This document shows positions 43,042 to 52,617 of a stretch of 64,000 bases of DNA, one piece after another. The notes under the pieces were generated by a model. The model worked only from the letters and a program-made list of their open reading frames with translations, made no database searches and was not told the DNA's origin. Origin of the DNA: Sulfuritalea sp. (GTDB lineage: Bacteria; Pseudomonadota; Gammaproteobacteria; Burkholderiales; Rhodocyclaceae). The stretch's first letter is position 1. The number at the start of each line of letters is the position of its first letter. Location of the stretch: contig JALNYT010000006.1 in the NCBI GenBank assembly GCA_023229685.1, forward strand, positions 1-64,000, read 5' to 3'. Made by a program: the position numbers and the translations under genes.

Positions 43042-43805
43042 TCCGCAAGCTCTCGGCATGGTGGCGGCAACGCCAGGGCGATCGTCTCGCCATCCCCGCG
43101 GCGCTCTGGAATGAAGTCGAAGCGGGCCTGCCGTTTCTCGGCCACCTCACGCCGGATGAGCGCGTCCATCTGCGCCAGCTGGCGCGCGGGTTCATCGCCG
43201 AAAAGCAATGGAGCGGCGCACAGGGATTGCAGCTGACACCCTACATCCAGCTTGTGATCGCCCTCCAGGCCTGCCTGCCGATCCTGTACCTGGGGCTCGA
43301 CTGGTATGCCGGCTGGGTCGGCATCGTGGTCTATCCGGGCGACTTCGTCATTCCGCGCCAAATCATCGACGAGGACGGCGTGGTGCATGAATACGACGAC
43401 GAAGTCATGGGCGAAGCCTGGCATGGCGGCCCGGTGCTGATCTCCTGGTTCGAGTACCCGCAAGATGCCGATGGGATCAACGTGGTGATACACGAGTTCG
43501 CCCACAAGCTGGACATGAAAAGCGGCGCCGCCGACGGTCTGCCTCCGCTGCATGAGGGCATGTCGAGGCAGCGCTGGATCGAAGTCATGAGCAAGGCTTT
43601 CGACGACTTGCAGCGGCGCGTGGATCGCGCTGAAGAAACCCCGCTCGATCCCTATGGCGCCGAACACCCTGCCGAATTCTTCGCCGTCGCCAGCGAAGCC
43701 TTTTTCGAGACGCCGCAGATGCTCAAGGACGAGTACGCGGAGGTCTACGAGCAGTTCAAGCTGTTTTATCGGCAAGATCCGGCCGCACCGACATTTGGTC
43801 CATAG
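43038..43805 (+). CDS. mtfA: MtfA-type zinc peptidase (M90)
   Basis: A 255-residue protein; the ATG overlaps the transporter stop (ATGA). The zinc site is HEFAH (residues 152-156) in NVVIHEFAHKLDMKSG, with a downstream Glu in EFFAVASEAFFETP. MtfA binds the repressor Mlc and controls glucose PTS in enterobacteria and has peptidase activity; the target here is unknown because no mlc is near. Length and motif spacing fit the family. Confidence 0.92.
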   Translation: MIRKLSAWWRQRQGDRLAIPAALWNEVEAGLPFLGHLTPDERVHLRQLARGFIAEKQWSGAQGLQLTPYIQLVIALQACLPILYLGLDWYAGWVGIVVYPGDFVIPRQIIDEDGVVHEYDDEVMGEAWHGGPVLISWFEYPQDADGINVVIHEFAHKLDMKSGAADGLPPLHEGMSRQRWIEVMSKAFDDLQRRVDRAEETPLDPYGAEHPAEFFAVASEAFFETPQMLKDEYAEVYEQFKLFYRQDPAAPTFGP

Positions 43806-44052
43806 CATCTGTTTATTCTCGATCCGACCAATGGCGGCACCGGTCAGGTCGGAATGGCCCGAATCCAGGGAACGGCGCGGCGATCACGGACCCGGATCCC
43901 ACTCACGGCTGAGAGTCCCCGAGATTAGTAGTAAGCTTGAGTCTTCGAGGTTAACCGAGCAGGTGGTCAACCGCCTGCAATCAAACCTTGCTTGCGGTTT
44001 TGTCGCGTAGACGCGAAAATTCCACCATTCAGTCAGACATAAACACATTCGT

Positions 44053-45249
44053 ATGAAACTCCGGGAAATTCCTGTCGAACAACTGACCTTCGGGACGTTC
44101 ATCTCCAAGCTCGACAGACCGTGGACGGAAACACCTTTCGTGTTTCAGGGCTTTGTCCTGAAAAGCGAAAAGCAGCTCGACGTTCTCAAAAAGTACTGCA
44201 AACACGTCTTCGTCGATCCCGAGAAAGAGGAGTTGCGGGACATTGGCAAAGTCACCGCGGAGGACCTGGCAAAAGTCCGCGGCACCACGGTTTATAAAGA
44301 GGCGGCGAGCGTCGAAGCCGAGTTGAGCAAAGCCCAGAATGCCTTTGTGACCACCACGACGGTCGTCAAGGAGCTTGCGCGAGCCGCGGAGTTCGGCAAC
44401 ACGATCGATAGCTCCCGCTCGCATGAAGCAGCCACGCAGATTACCGAGAGCGTCGTGCGCAATCCGGATGCGATGGCTCTGCTGATCAAGCTTCAGGAAA
44501 AGAGTGGCGCGACCCTCAGCCGCGCCGTTGAAGTTTCGGTCATGATGACCATCTTCGGGCGTTTCCTCCAACTGCCGCAAGAGCGCCTGAAGATCCTCGG
44601 CATGCTGGGACTGCTGCAGGACGTGGGCCGGCTCAAGCTGCCGGCCGAGCTCGCCGCGCGCGGGCCCATCAACGCCGCGGAAGTCGAACTCTACCGGACG
44701 CACGTGAACCACTCGGTGCGAATTCTCAGCAACACGCCCGGCCTCCCTCCGGAGCTTCCGGGGCTGGCGTCCCTGCACCACGAGCGTTTCGACGGCAGCG
44801 GCTACCCGCGCGGACTGCGCGGTGACGCAATTGCGTTTCCCGGCTTGATCGCGGGGATCGTCGACGCATTCGACACGCTCACGGCGCCCAAGCCGTTCGG
44901 CCAGAACCTGTCCCCCGCAAACGCGCTCAGCATCATGTACAAAGGACGCGGGACGGAGTTTCACCCTGCGCTGGTCGAACAGTTCATCCAGTGCATCGGC
45001 GTTTACCCCGTAGGCAGTGTGGTCGAACTCAACAGCGGTGAGGTCGCGATCGTGATCGCCCAGAACATGGTGCGTCGCATGCAACCGCGCATCATGGTGA
45101 TCAAGGATGCCCAGGGCAACCGCCTGGTGCCCTACAAGATGCTGGACCTGATGAAGGAGCCCAAGGTCAGGCCCGACGAGCCGTACCGGATTCAGCGCTC
45201 CCTGGAGTACGGCTCGGTCAAAATCGATCCGCGCGAGATGTTCCTGTGA
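44053..45249 (+). CDS. Degenerate HD-GYP-domain protein (DUF3391 N-terminal domain)
   Basis: A 398-residue protein. Residues about 1-60 form the DUF3391 domain typical of HD-GYP proteins; residues about 140-310 form the HD-GYP region. The GYP part is present (HHERFDGSGYPRGLRGD), but the metal-binding HD pair is LLQDVGRL, where His is replaced by Gln, and the upstream His of the usual HSxxVA is absent (LSRAVEVS). It is therefore unlikely to hydrolyse c-di-GMP and may bind a nucleotide or a partner instead. It is translationally coupled to the next gene through a 4-bp overlap. Confidence 0.88.
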   Translation: MKLREIPVEQLTFGTFISKLDRPWTETPFVFQGFVLKSEKQLDVLKKYCKHVFVDPEKEELRDIGKVTAEDLAKVRGTTVYKEAASVEAELSKAQNAFVTTTTVVKELARAAEFGNTIDSSRSHEAATQITESVVRNPDAMALLIKLQEKSGATLSRAVEVSVMMTIFGRFLQLPQERLKILGMLGLLQDVGRLKLPAELAARGPINAAEVELYRTHVNHSVRILSNTPGLPPELPGLASLHHERFDGSGYPRGLRGDAIAFPGLIAGIVDAFDTLTAPKPFGQNLSPANALSIMYKGRGTEFHPALVEQFIQCIGVYPVGSVVELNSGEVAIVIAQNMVRRMQPRIMVIKDAQGNRLVPYKMLDLMKEPKVRPDEPYRIQRSLEYGSVKIDPREMFL

Positions 45250-46559
45250 GCGGGGAGGACTCCGCCGGGCCGGCGGCGACGCCGCCCGGCCCCTCCCCTA
45301 CCGAACCAATCCCGTTTCTGGAGGGACTCCGCGGCCAAATTGAGGACCGACGGGCGGACGGCGGCAATCTGGGCGTGCTGTTCATCGAATGCGGCCTGAT
45401 CAGCCGCATCGACGCCGTGTGGGGTTACCACGTCGGCGATGCCGTGGCTGGCCGTGTGACCGAATTGCTGCGCAGCGACGTGCTCCGCCCGGGCGATCTT
45501 GTCACCAAGATGACCCGTGACGGTTTCGCCTGCGTCCTTTCCACCGTCGAAGGTGCAGCCGTGGCTCTGCTGGCGGCAAAGAAATCACTGCGCACGTTGA
45601 ATGCGCCGTTCTGGATCGGTGAAGACGAAATCTTCGCCAATCCCGCGATCGGGATCGCGATGTACCCGCGGCACGGAGATCAGGCAGAAGCCTTGCTGCA
45701 GCGAGCCACCAGTGCCTGCGCCGTGGCCCGCGACCTGACCGGCCGCATTGCCGACTACGACGAAGACCTGGACCATTCGGCGGCAGCGAAGCTCCTCTAT
45801 GAGAACCGGCTGCGCACGGCTGTTTCGGAGGATGCGCTGGAACTGGCGTTTCAGCCGCAGTACGATCTGCGCCTGGGCCAGGTGATGGGGGCCGAAAGCC
45901 TGCTGCGCTGGCGCGATCCCGCGCTCGGCATGATTCCCGCGGGGGATGCATTCGCCGCGGCGGAGGCGGCAGACAGGGTCACCGAACTGGTCTCTTCAAT
46001 ACTGAATCGTGCGCTGCGAAACGTCTCGGAATTCCGCTACAGCGCCGGGCTGGATTTGCGCATTGCCGTCAAGCTTCCGGCGCGTGCATTGCTGAACACG
46101 GAACTGGTCGACGTAGTCCAGCGTGCGCTGGGCACCTGGAGCCGGCGGCCAGGCACGCTCATTCTGGAAATCGGAGAGACGTCGGTGCTGCGCGCCGAGG
46201 TACCGGCGAGGGAGATGCTCGGTCGGCTCAGGGATCTGGGGGTGAAGCTGTCGATCGACGATGCAGACATGGCACTTTCATCGCTGTTCTGGCTCGCAAC
46301 CATGCCGTTTCAGGAAATCAAGCTCGATGTTTCGGCTGCGCAGGACCTGACCGGCCTGCCGAAGTCGGACCGCATCCTCCAGTCGATCATCGAACTCGCC
46401 CACCATCTGCGGCTTGAAGTTGTGGCCTTCGGTGTCGCCGACGACACGGCGGCGGGCCGACTCAAGGAACTCGGCTGCGACTATATGCAGGCCGATTACA
46501 AGGGGCCGGCGCTCGATCCCGAGGAGTTCGTCAAGCGCTTCGGATTCAACGAACGCTGA
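45246..46559 (+). CDS. Degenerate GGDEF-EAL protein
   Basis: A 437-residue protein starting at GTG 45246 inside the end of the HD-GYP gene. The GGDEF region (residues about 35-175) reads TRDGF at the active site. The EAL region (about 185-430) reads AESLLRW for EALLRW, EIGE for the metal-binding ELTE, DDADMALSSL for DDFG and FGVAD for the EGVE region. Both activities are probably lost, so it is likely to be a c-di-GMP receptor or scaffold that works with its partner upstream. Domain order and coupling are seen; the role is inferred. Confidence 0.88.
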   Translation: MSGEDSAGPAATPPGPSPTEPIPFLEGLRGQIEDRRADGGNLGVLFIECGLISRIDAVWGYHVGDAVAGRVTELLRSDVLRPGDLVTKMTRDGFACVLSTVEGAAVALLAAKKSLRTLNAPFWIGEDEIFANPAIGIAMYPRHGDQAEALLQRATSACAVARDLTGRIADYDEDLDHSAAAKLLYENRLRTAVSEDALELAFQPQYDLRLGQVMGAESLLRWRDPALGMIPAGDAFAAAEAADRVTELVSSILNRALRNVSEFRYSAGLDLRIAVKLPARALLNTELVDVVQRALGTWSRRPGTLILEIGETSVLRAEVPAREMLGRLRDLGVKLSIDDADMALSSLFWLATMPFQEIKLDVSAAQDLTGLPKSDRILQSIIELAHHLRLEVVAFGVADDTAAGRLKELGCDYMQADYKGPALDPEEFVKRFGFNER

Positions 46560-46656
46560 AGTCGCACGGATTGACCAGCGACTGGCGGGCGAAGGCTTCG
46601 GCGTAACGCCTGAATACCGGCGTTAGCCTGCGCGAAGACTTCGTTTCAAATTCGGG

Positions 46657-46733
46657 TGGGGTGACCGATGGGGCTCGAACCCACGACAACTGGAATCACA
46701 ATCCAGGACTCTACCAACTGAGCTACGGCCACC
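46657..46733 (-). tRNA. tRNA-His (anticodon GTG)
   Basis: The minus strand folds as a cloverleaf: acceptor GTGGCCG/CGGTCAC, D-arm with AGCTCAGTTGGTAGAGT, anticodon stem CTGGA/TCCAG with loop TTGTGAT (anticodon GTG), T-arm GTGGGTTCGAGCCCCAT. The extra 5' G-1 (46733) opposite C73 (46660) is specific to tRNA-His. CCA is encoded (46657-46659). Confidence 0.97.
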
Positions 46734-46783
46734 ACCGAAACTGCGTGCCGTCCGGAAAGAACTTCCCGTTGGGCAGGGGGCGA

Positions 46784-46812
46784 ATTATGAGAGAAGGCCG
46801 CAAAACAATCAA
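46784..46812 (-). promoter_or_regulatory. Sigma-70-type promoter for tRNA-His
   Basis: On the minus strand TTGATT (46807-46812) and CATAAT (46784-46789) are 17 bp apart and 51 bp from the tRNA 5' end. The rest of the 336-bp gap up to 47069 holds no gene that I can support. Confidence 0.65.
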
Positions 46813-47069
46813 GCCTTTGCTCGCTCAGGAGTCGGCGCCGGCGGCACGCCGGCCACGGCATCAGCTCAGAAAACAATGTTCCGCTGTGCAAAATGGAACA
46901 GCCCGCCCCGCCGAGAATTGCGGCCAGCGTCCGGACCGGCCCGCGTCGGCTTTTATGTCGCTGCCGTCCTTGTCATGAGGCCCGAACTCGCGTACGATAC
47001 TTGCGGAACCTTGTTCCGCTATGCAGTCCTCCCGCTGCACTACCGCACTCACCAAAGGACCTGATATCC

Positions 47070-48278
47070 ATGGATCTCAATTTCACCGCCGAGGAGCAGC
47101 TATTCCGAGAAGAGGTGCGCAGCTTTCTGCGCGCCAAACTCCCCGCCGAAATCAGTCGCAAGGTGCACGGCGGCAAGCGTCTGGAGAAGAGCGATTTCGT
47201 CCGCTGGCAACAATTGCTGAATGAGCGAGGCTGGGGTGCCGTGGGATGGCCCGCGGCTTTCGGCGGCACCGGCTGGAATGCCGTCCAGCAGCATATCTTC
47301 GACGAGGAATGCGCCGATGCGGGAGCACCGCTGCAACTGCCCTTCGGCCTCAAGATGGTGGCGCCGGTAATCATGGCCTTCGGCAATCCGGCACAACAAC
47401 AGCGCTTTCTGCCGCGCATCGTCGACGGCAGCGACTGGTGGTGCCAGGGCTATTCCGAGCCCGGTTCGGGTTCCGATCTGGCCTCGCTGACGACGCGCGC
47501 CGTGCGCGAAGGCGACCATTACACAGTCAATGGACAGAAGACCTGGAACACGCTCGGTCAGTATGCCGACTGGATCTTCTGCCTGGTTCGCACCAGCACC
47601 GAAGGCCGCCCGCAGACGGGCATTTCCTTTCTGCTGATCGACATGAAGACGCCGGGCATCACGGTGCGGCCGATCATCATGCTCGACGGCGAACACGAGA
47701 TCAACGAGGTCTGGTTCGAGGACGTCAGGGTTCCCGTCGAGAACCTGATCGGCGAAGAAAACAAGGGCTGGACCTATGCCAAGTTCCTGCTCGGCCATGA
47801 GCGCACCGGCATTGCCGGCGTCGGCCGCTCCAAGCGCGAACTGAAAAAGCTGAAGGACATTGCGCGCAAGGAAACCGCCAACGGCCGGCCGCTGATCGAG
47901 GACCAGCGCTTCCGCGACCGTATCGCCCAGGTCGAACTCGAACTGATGGCGCTGGAGATCACCAACCTGCGCGTGATTTCGGCCGAAGGCGAGAAGAAGC
48001 GCGCGCCGGGGCCGGAGGCCTCCATCCTCAAGATCAAGGGCTCCGAAATTCAGCAGATGCTGACCGAATTGCAGATGCAGACGCTGGGCCATTATGCCCT
48101 GCCCTACCTCGACGAAGCGCTGGATGCCGACTGGCAGGGCGATGCCGGGATGGAAGCCTATGCCGACCACGCGGCCTCGCTCTCCGGCCATTACTTCAAC
48201 TTCCGCAAGACCACCATCTACGGCGGTTCCAACGAAATCCAGAAAAACATCATCTCGCAGATGATTCTCGGACTCTAA
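47070..48278 (+). CDS. pimC: Acyl-CoA dehydrogenase, PimC-like large subunit
   Basis: A 402-residue protein from ATG 47070 behind AAAGGACC; the open frame upstream is not protein-like. The start MDLNFTAEEQLFREEVRSFL, the flavin motif WCQGYSEPGSGSDLASL and the C-terminal TIYGGSNEIQKNIISQMILG follow the PimC pattern. Together with the next gene it forms a two-subunit dehydrogenase of the kind that oxidises dicarboxylyl-CoA, steroid side-chain or other bulky acyl-CoAs. It is the first gene of the long catabolic operon. Confidence 0.9.
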   Translation: MDLNFTAEEQLFREEVRSFLRAKLPAEISRKVHGGKRLEKSDFVRWQQLLNERGWGAVGWPAAFGGTGWNAVQQHIFDEECADAGAPLQLPFGLKMVAPVIMAFGNPAQQQRFLPRIVDGSDWWCQGYSEPGSGSDLASLTTRAVREGDHYTVNGQKTWNTLGQYADWIFCLVRTSTEGRPQTGISFLLIDMKTPGITVRPIIMLDGEHEINEVWFEDVRVPVENLIGEENKGWTYAKFLLGHERTGIAGVGRSKRELKKLKDIARKETANGRPLIEDQRFRDRIAQVELELMALEITNLRVISAEGEKKRAPGPEASILKIKGSEIQQMLTELQMQTLGHYALPYLDEALDADWQGDAGMEAYADHAASLSGHYFNFRKTTIYGGSNEIQKNIISQMILGL

Positions 48279-48281
48279 ATC

Positions 48282-49406
48282 ATGGACTTCAACTACACCG
48301 AAGAACAACTCGCGCTGCAGGACACCCTGCGCCGCTTCATCGCCAAGGATTACGGCTTCGAACACCGCCGCGCCCTGGCGAAATCCGCCGACGGCTTTGA
48401 TCGCTCGGCCTGGAAAACCTTTGCCGATTTCGGCATCCTCGCCCTGCCTTTTCATGAGGATTTCGGCGGGCTCAACGGCAACGCGGTGGACACCATGCTG
48501 GTCATGGAAATGCTCGGCCGCGGCCTCGCCCTCGAGCCCTATGTTTCCAGCGTGGTGCTCTGCGGCGGACTGATCCGCGACGCCGGCAGCACCGCGCAAA
48601 AGGAAGAGTTGCTGCCGACGCTTGCCGGCGGCGAACTGATGCTGGCCTTTGCTCACTTCGAACCGGGCGCCCGCTACGAATCCGGTCATGTCGCCACCAC
48701 CGCCACGGCTGCCGGCAGCGGCTGGCAACTCGACGGCACCAAGGCCGTGGTGCTCGGTGCACCATCCGCCGACAAGCTGATCGTCTCGGCCAGGGACGGC
48801 AAGGGCATTTCCCTGTTCCTGGTGGACGCCAAGGCTCCCGGCGTCACGCTGCGTGCCTATCCGACGCAGGACGGCGCACGCGCCGCCGACATCAGGCTGG
48901 TCAAGGTCCAGGTCGCTGCCGCGGCCCTGATCGGGACGGCAGGCAACGCGCTGCCTGCGATCGAGCGCGCGCTCGACTATGCCAACGCCGCGTTGTGCGC
49001 CGAAGCCGTCGGCATCATGTCGGCCCTGAATGAAGTCACGCTGGAATACCTCAAAACGCGCAAGCAGTTCGGCGTGCCGATCGGCAAGTTTCAGGCCCTG
49101 CAGCACCGCATGGCCGACATGGTGATCGCCACCGAGCAGGCCCGCTCCATGGCCACGCTGGCCGCGGTGCGCGTCGACTCGCGTGACGCCGCCGAGCGCA
49201 GCCGTTCGGTCGCCGCCGCCAAGGCCTACGTCACGCAGTCGGCACGCCTGGTCGGCCAGCAGGCGGTGCAGCTGCACGGCGGCATGGGTGTGGTCGATGA
49301 ACTGAATGTCGCCCATTACTTCAAGCGCCTGACCATGATCGGCCTGACCTTCGGCGACGCGGACTACCACCTCGGCCGCTTCAGCGACACGCTGTTGGCA
49401 GCCTGA
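48282..49406 (+). CDS. pimD: Acyl-CoA dehydrogenase, PimD-like small subunit
   Basis: A 374-residue protein beginning MDFNYTEEQLALQDTLRRF, 3 bp after the large-subunit gene. It has LPFHEDFGGLNGNAVDTMLVMEMLGRGLALEPY, TRKQFGVPIGKFQALQHRMADM and QLHGGMGVVDELNVAHYFKRL, matching PimD. The active-site base normally found in one subunit of such heterotetramers is not obvious here, so catalysis may rest with the large subunit (inference). Confidence 0.88.
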   Translation: MDFNYTEEQLALQDTLRRFIAKDYGFEHRRALAKSADGFDRSAWKTFADFGILALPFHEDFGGLNGNAVDTMLVMEMLGRGLALEPYVSSVVLCGGLIRDAGSTAQKEELLPTLAGGELMLAFAHFEPGARYESGHVATTATAAGSGWQLDGTKAVVLGAPSADKLIVSARDGKGISLFLVDAKAPGVTLRAYPTQDGARAADIRLVKVQVAAAALIGTAGNALPAIERALDYANAALCAEAVGIMSALNEVTLEYLKTRKQFGVPIGKFQALQHRMADMVIATEQARSMATLAAVRVDSRDAAERSRSVAAAKAYVTQSARLVGQQAVQLHGGMGVVDELNVAHYFKRLTMIGLTFGDADYHLGRFSDTLLAA

Positions 49407-49407
49407 G

Positions 49408-51222
49408 ATGGCGGGCATCATCAACCGCCGCGATCTCGAATTCCAGCTGTTCGAAGTACTCGATACCGAGGCGCTCACATCCCGCCCGCGCTACGCCGAG
49501 CATAGCAAGGAGACCTTCCTCGCCGTGCTCGACATTGCCGAGACGATGGCCACCGAGAAGTTCGCGCCGCACAACCGCAAGGCCGACGAGCACGAGCCGA
49601 CTTTCGACGGTCAGCGCGTGACCATGATCCCCGAGGTCAAGGCGGCACTGCAGGCCTTCTGCGACGCCGGCTTCATCGCCGCGGCGCACGACTTCGAGCG
49701 CGGCGGCATGCAGTTGCCGGTGGTCATGACGCAGGCCGCCTTCTCGCTGTTCAAGAGCGCGAACGTCGGCACCGCGGCCTATCCCTTCCTCACCATCGGC
49801 AACGCCAACGTCATTCACCGCTTCGGCAGCGAAGCGCAGAAAAAGAAATACCTGGAACCCCTGCTTGCCGGCCGCTTCTTCGGCACCATGGCGCTGACCG
49901 AACCGCAGGCCGGGTCGAGCCTGTCGGACATCACCACCACTGCCGCGCCGAATGCCGACGGCACCTTTTCCCTCAGCGGCAACAAGATTTTCATTTCTGC
50001 CGGCGATCACGAATTGTCGGAAAACATCGTGCACCTGGTGCTGGCCAAGATTCCCGGCGGGCCGCCAGGGGTCAAGGGCATCTCGCTGTTCATCGTGCCC
50101 AAGTTCCGCGTCAATGACGACGGTACGCTCGGCCCGAAGAACGATGTGACGCTGACCGGCCTGATCCACAAGATGGGCTATCGCGGCACCACCTCGACCA
50201 TGCTCGCCTTCGGCGAAAAAGGGGCTTGCATCGGCGAACTGGTGGGCGAGCCGCACAAGGGCCTGTCCTACATGTTCCACATGATGAACGAGGCCCGCAT
50301 CGGCGTCGGCATGGGCGCCGTGATGCTCGGCTACCGCGGCTACCTGGCCTCGCTCGACTACGCCAGGGAACGCCCGCAGGGTCGCGCGCCGACCAACAAG
50401 AATCCGGCCGACCCGCAGTTGCCGATCATCGAACATGCCGACGTGCGGCGCATGCTGCTGGCGCAGAAGACCTATGTCGAAGGCGGTTACGCGCTGTGCC
50501 TGTATTGCGCACGGCTGGTCGATGAAACAAGAGTCGGCGCTGGTGATGCGGCGAAATCGGCGGCAACTGAAGCCGGCCTGCTGCTCGACCTGCTGACCCC
50601 GATCGCCAAGTCCTGGCCCTCGCAGTGGTGCCTCGAAGCCAACAGCCTCGCCATCCAGATCCACGGCGGCTACGGCTACACCCGCGAATACCCGGTCGAA
50701 CAGTTCTACCGCGACAACCGCCTCAATCCGATCCACGAAGGCACGCACGGCATCCAGGCGCTGGACCTGCTCGGGCGCAAGGCGGTGATGAACGACGGCG
50801 CGGCGATGAAACTGTTTGTCCGCGAGGCGCAGCAGACCATCGCCGAGGCGCAGCGTGACCGCGTGCTCGCCGGCTACGCCGCCGAACTGGACGCCGCGCT
50901 GGGCGAGATTGCGGCCACGCTGCAGGCGCTTGGTCCCGTGCTGGCGAGCAACCCGACACTGGCGCTGGCCAACGCCGTGCTCTTCCTCGAAGCCTTCGGC
51001 CATACTGTGCTGGCCTGGATCTGGCTGCACCAGGCGCTGGCGGCGCAACGCGGGCTGCAACAGGGGGTAGGCGCCCAAGGAGCGGATGGGGCCTTCTATC
51101 GTGGCAAACTGGCGGCCTGCCGCTGGTTCTACCGCTGGGAACTGCCCAAGACACGACAATGGCACGACCTGCTGCGCAGCCTCGACGACACCACGCTGAC
51201 CATGCCGCCCGAATGCTTTTGA
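49408..51222 (+). CDS. DmdC-like acyl-CoA dehydrogenase, 604 residues
   Basis: Starts 1 bp after the pimD-like stop. The ~600-residue length, TEPQAGSSLSDI flavin motif, SAGDHELSENIVHLVLAKIP and QIHGGYGYTREYPVEQFYRDNRLNPIHEGTHGIQALDLLGRK are those of the DmdC/FadE5-type family, with an extra C-terminal helical domain. Members oxidise methylmercaptopropionyl-CoA or long or branched acyl-CoAs; the substrate here is open. The segment RVGAGDAAKSAAT (about residues 375-387) sits at a loop and matches a dispersed repeat. Confidence 0.9.
   Translation: MAGIINRRDLEFQLFEVLDTEALTSRPRYAEHSKETFLAVLDIAETMATEKFAPHNRKADEHEPTFDGQRVTMIPEVKAALQAFCDAGFIAAAHDFERGGMQLPVVMTQAAFSLFKSANVGTAAYPFLTIGNANVIHRFGSEAQKKKYLEPLLAGRFFGTMALTEPQAGSSLSDITTTAAPNADGTFSLSGNKIFISAGDHELSENIVHLVLAKIPGGPPGVKGISLFIVPKFRVNDDGTLGPKNDVTLTGLIHKMGYRGTTSTMLAFGEKGACIGELVGEPHKGLSYMFHMMNEARIGVGMGAVMLGYRGYLASLDYARERPQGRAPTNKNPADPQLPIIEHADVRRMLLAQKTYVEGGYALCLYCARLVDETRVGAGDAAKSAATEAGLLLDLLTPIAKSWPSQWCLEANSLAIQIHGGYGYTREYPVEQFYRDNRLNPIHEGTHGIQALDLLGRKAVMNDGAAMKLFVREAQQTIAEAQRDRVLAGYAAELDAALGEIAATLQALGPVLASNPTLALANAVLFLEAFGHTVLAWIWLHQALAAQRGLQQGVGAQGADGAFYRGKLAACRWFYRWELPKTRQWHDLLRSLDDTTLTMPPECF
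50527..50558 (+). repeat. Repeat-like segment in the DmdC-like gene
   Basis: The bases AGTCGGCGCTGG followed by a GGCGA core match the complement of the repeats at 59012-59062 and 63433-63531. In frame it encodes VGAGDAAKS. Similarity over about 30 bp is visible but short, so coincidence in GC-rich coding DNA is possible. Confidence 0.4.
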
Positions 51223-51250
51223 AGCCATGAAACCCGCAACCCAAAATCCA

Positions 51251-51325
51251 GCCACAGAGGACACAGAGATCACAAAGACGGCCAAAACCCCGGTTCTCCT
51301 CTGTGTCCTCTGTGATTTCTGTGGC
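51251..51325. repeat. Intergenic inverted repeat of the CCACAGAGGACACAGAG type
   Basis: The left arm GCCACAGAGGACACAGAGAT and right arm (CTCTGTGTCCTCTGTGATTTCTGTGGC region) are largely complementary around a short spacer. Sequences of this type occur as dispersed repeats in many proteobacterial genomes. It lies in the 120-bp gap within the catabolic operon and may form a stem in the mRNA. Confidence 0.8.
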
Positions 51326-51342
51326 TAATTAAGTCTTTCACC

Positions 51343-52125
51343 ATGAGCCACCCCAACATCCTCGTCACCGACAGCGACGGCATCGTCAGCATCGAGATCA
51401 GCCGCCGCGACAAGAAGAACGCCATCACCGGCGACATGTATCGCGCCATGAGCGATGCGCTGGGCCATGCGCGCGAGCAGCGCCACGTGAGGGTGGTGCT
51501 GATCCGCGGCCAGAGCGACCTGTTCACCGCCGGCAACGATCTCGGCGACTTCCTCCACCGCAAGGCCAACGATCCCAGCGCGGCGATTCCCTTCCTGCAC
51601 CTGCTGTCTGCGTTCGAAAAGCCGCTGGTGGCCGCCGTCGCCGGCAATGCGGTGGGCATCGGCACCACCCTGCTGCTGCATTGCGACCTGGTGTATGCGG
51701 CAGAAAACGCTCTGTTCCAGCTGCCCTTCGTCAAGCTTGCGCTATGCCCCGAGGCCGGCTCCAGCCTGCTGCTGCCGCGCGTCGCCGGCCACCAGCGGGC
51801 CGCCGAATTGCTACTGCTGGGCGAGCCGTTCGATGCCGCGACGGCCTGCTCCGCCGGCTTCGTCAATCGCGTGGTCGCCGCCGATCAGTTGATGGATACC
51901 GCCATGGCCGCAGCCCGCAAGCTCGCCGCCTTGCCGGCGCAGTCGCTGGCCGTCACCAAGGCACTGCTGAAGCGCCCACCCGACCGCAGCGCGCTGGAGG
52001 CCATGGACGAAGAAGCGATTTATTTCGCCGACCTGGTAGCCGAGCCCGCAGCCAAGGAGATTTTCAGCGCCTTCCTCGAAAAGCGTAGCCCCGACCCCAC
52101 GAAGATCCACGGAAACAATACATGA
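51343..52125 (+). CDS. Enoyl-CoA hydratase/isomerase
   Basis: A 260-residue crotonase-fold protein. The oxyanion-hole segments are LFTAGNDLGDF and GNAVGIGTTLLLHCDLVYA; FVKLALCPEAGSSLLLPR contains the position of one catalytic Glu. It should hydrate or isomerise enoyl-CoA in the pathway. Its last codons overlap the start of the thioesterase gene (4 bp). Confidence 0.9.
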   Translation: MSHPNILVTDSDGIVSIEISRRDKKNAITGDMYRAMSDALGHAREQRHVRVVLIRGQSDLFTAGNDLGDFLHRKANDPSAAIPFLHLLSAFEKPLVAAVAGNAVGIGTTLLLHCDLVYAAENALFQLPFVKLALCPEAGSSLLLPRVAGHQRAAELLLLGEPFDAATACSAGFVNRVVAADQLMDTAMAAARKLAALPAQSLAVTKALLKRPPDRSALEAMDEEAIYFADLVAEPAAKEIFSAFLEKRSPDPTKIHGNNT

Positions 52126-52574
52126 CTACCGACATCCCCGAAGGCTTCCAGCCGCTCAAGCGCGGCGGCGGCTACCTGACCAGCCTCGGGCCCTGGTACT
52201 ACCGCCTCGACCAGTCGAAGGGCGAGAAAGGTCAGCTGGTCCTCGCCATCCGTATCGAGGATCGCCACACCAACATCCGCCACATCGCCCACGGCGGCTT
52301 CCTCGTCACCATCCTCGACACGGCGCTGGGCATCGTCGTCTCCAGTTCGCGCGAGCCGCCGCAGCCGATCGTCACGGTGAGCCTCACCACCAACTTCGTC
52401 GCCAGCGCCGAACCCGGCGACTGGGTCGAGGCCCATGTCGACATCGACCGCATGGGCGGCCGCCTGGCCTATGCCAGCTGCACGCTGCGGGTCGGTGCTC
52501 GCTGCATCATGACCGGCACCGGCGTCTTTGCGCTGATGAAGCCGGTGACGCCGCGCGAGCAGCCTGACGGCTGA
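52122..52574 (+). CDS. PaaI-family hotdog thioesterase
   Basis: A 150-residue single hotdog domain with the PaaI motif HIAHGGFLVTILDTALGIVV (catalytic Asp/helix) and IVTVSLTTNFVASAEPGDWVEAH. It would hydrolyse dead-end CoA thioesters and free CoA. It is coupled to the crotonase gene. Confidence 0.88.
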   Translation: MTTDIPEGFQPLKRGGGYLTSLGPWYYRLDQSKGEKGQLVLAIRIEDRHTNIRHIAHGGFLVTILDTALGIVVSSSREPPQPIVTVSLTTNFVASAEPGDWVEAHVDIDRMGGRLAYASCTLRVGARCIMTGTGVFALMKPVTPREQPDG

Positions 52575-52617
52575 GCGCACAAGTTCTGAGCCCCACTTAA
52601 CCCAAGACACCGACCCC

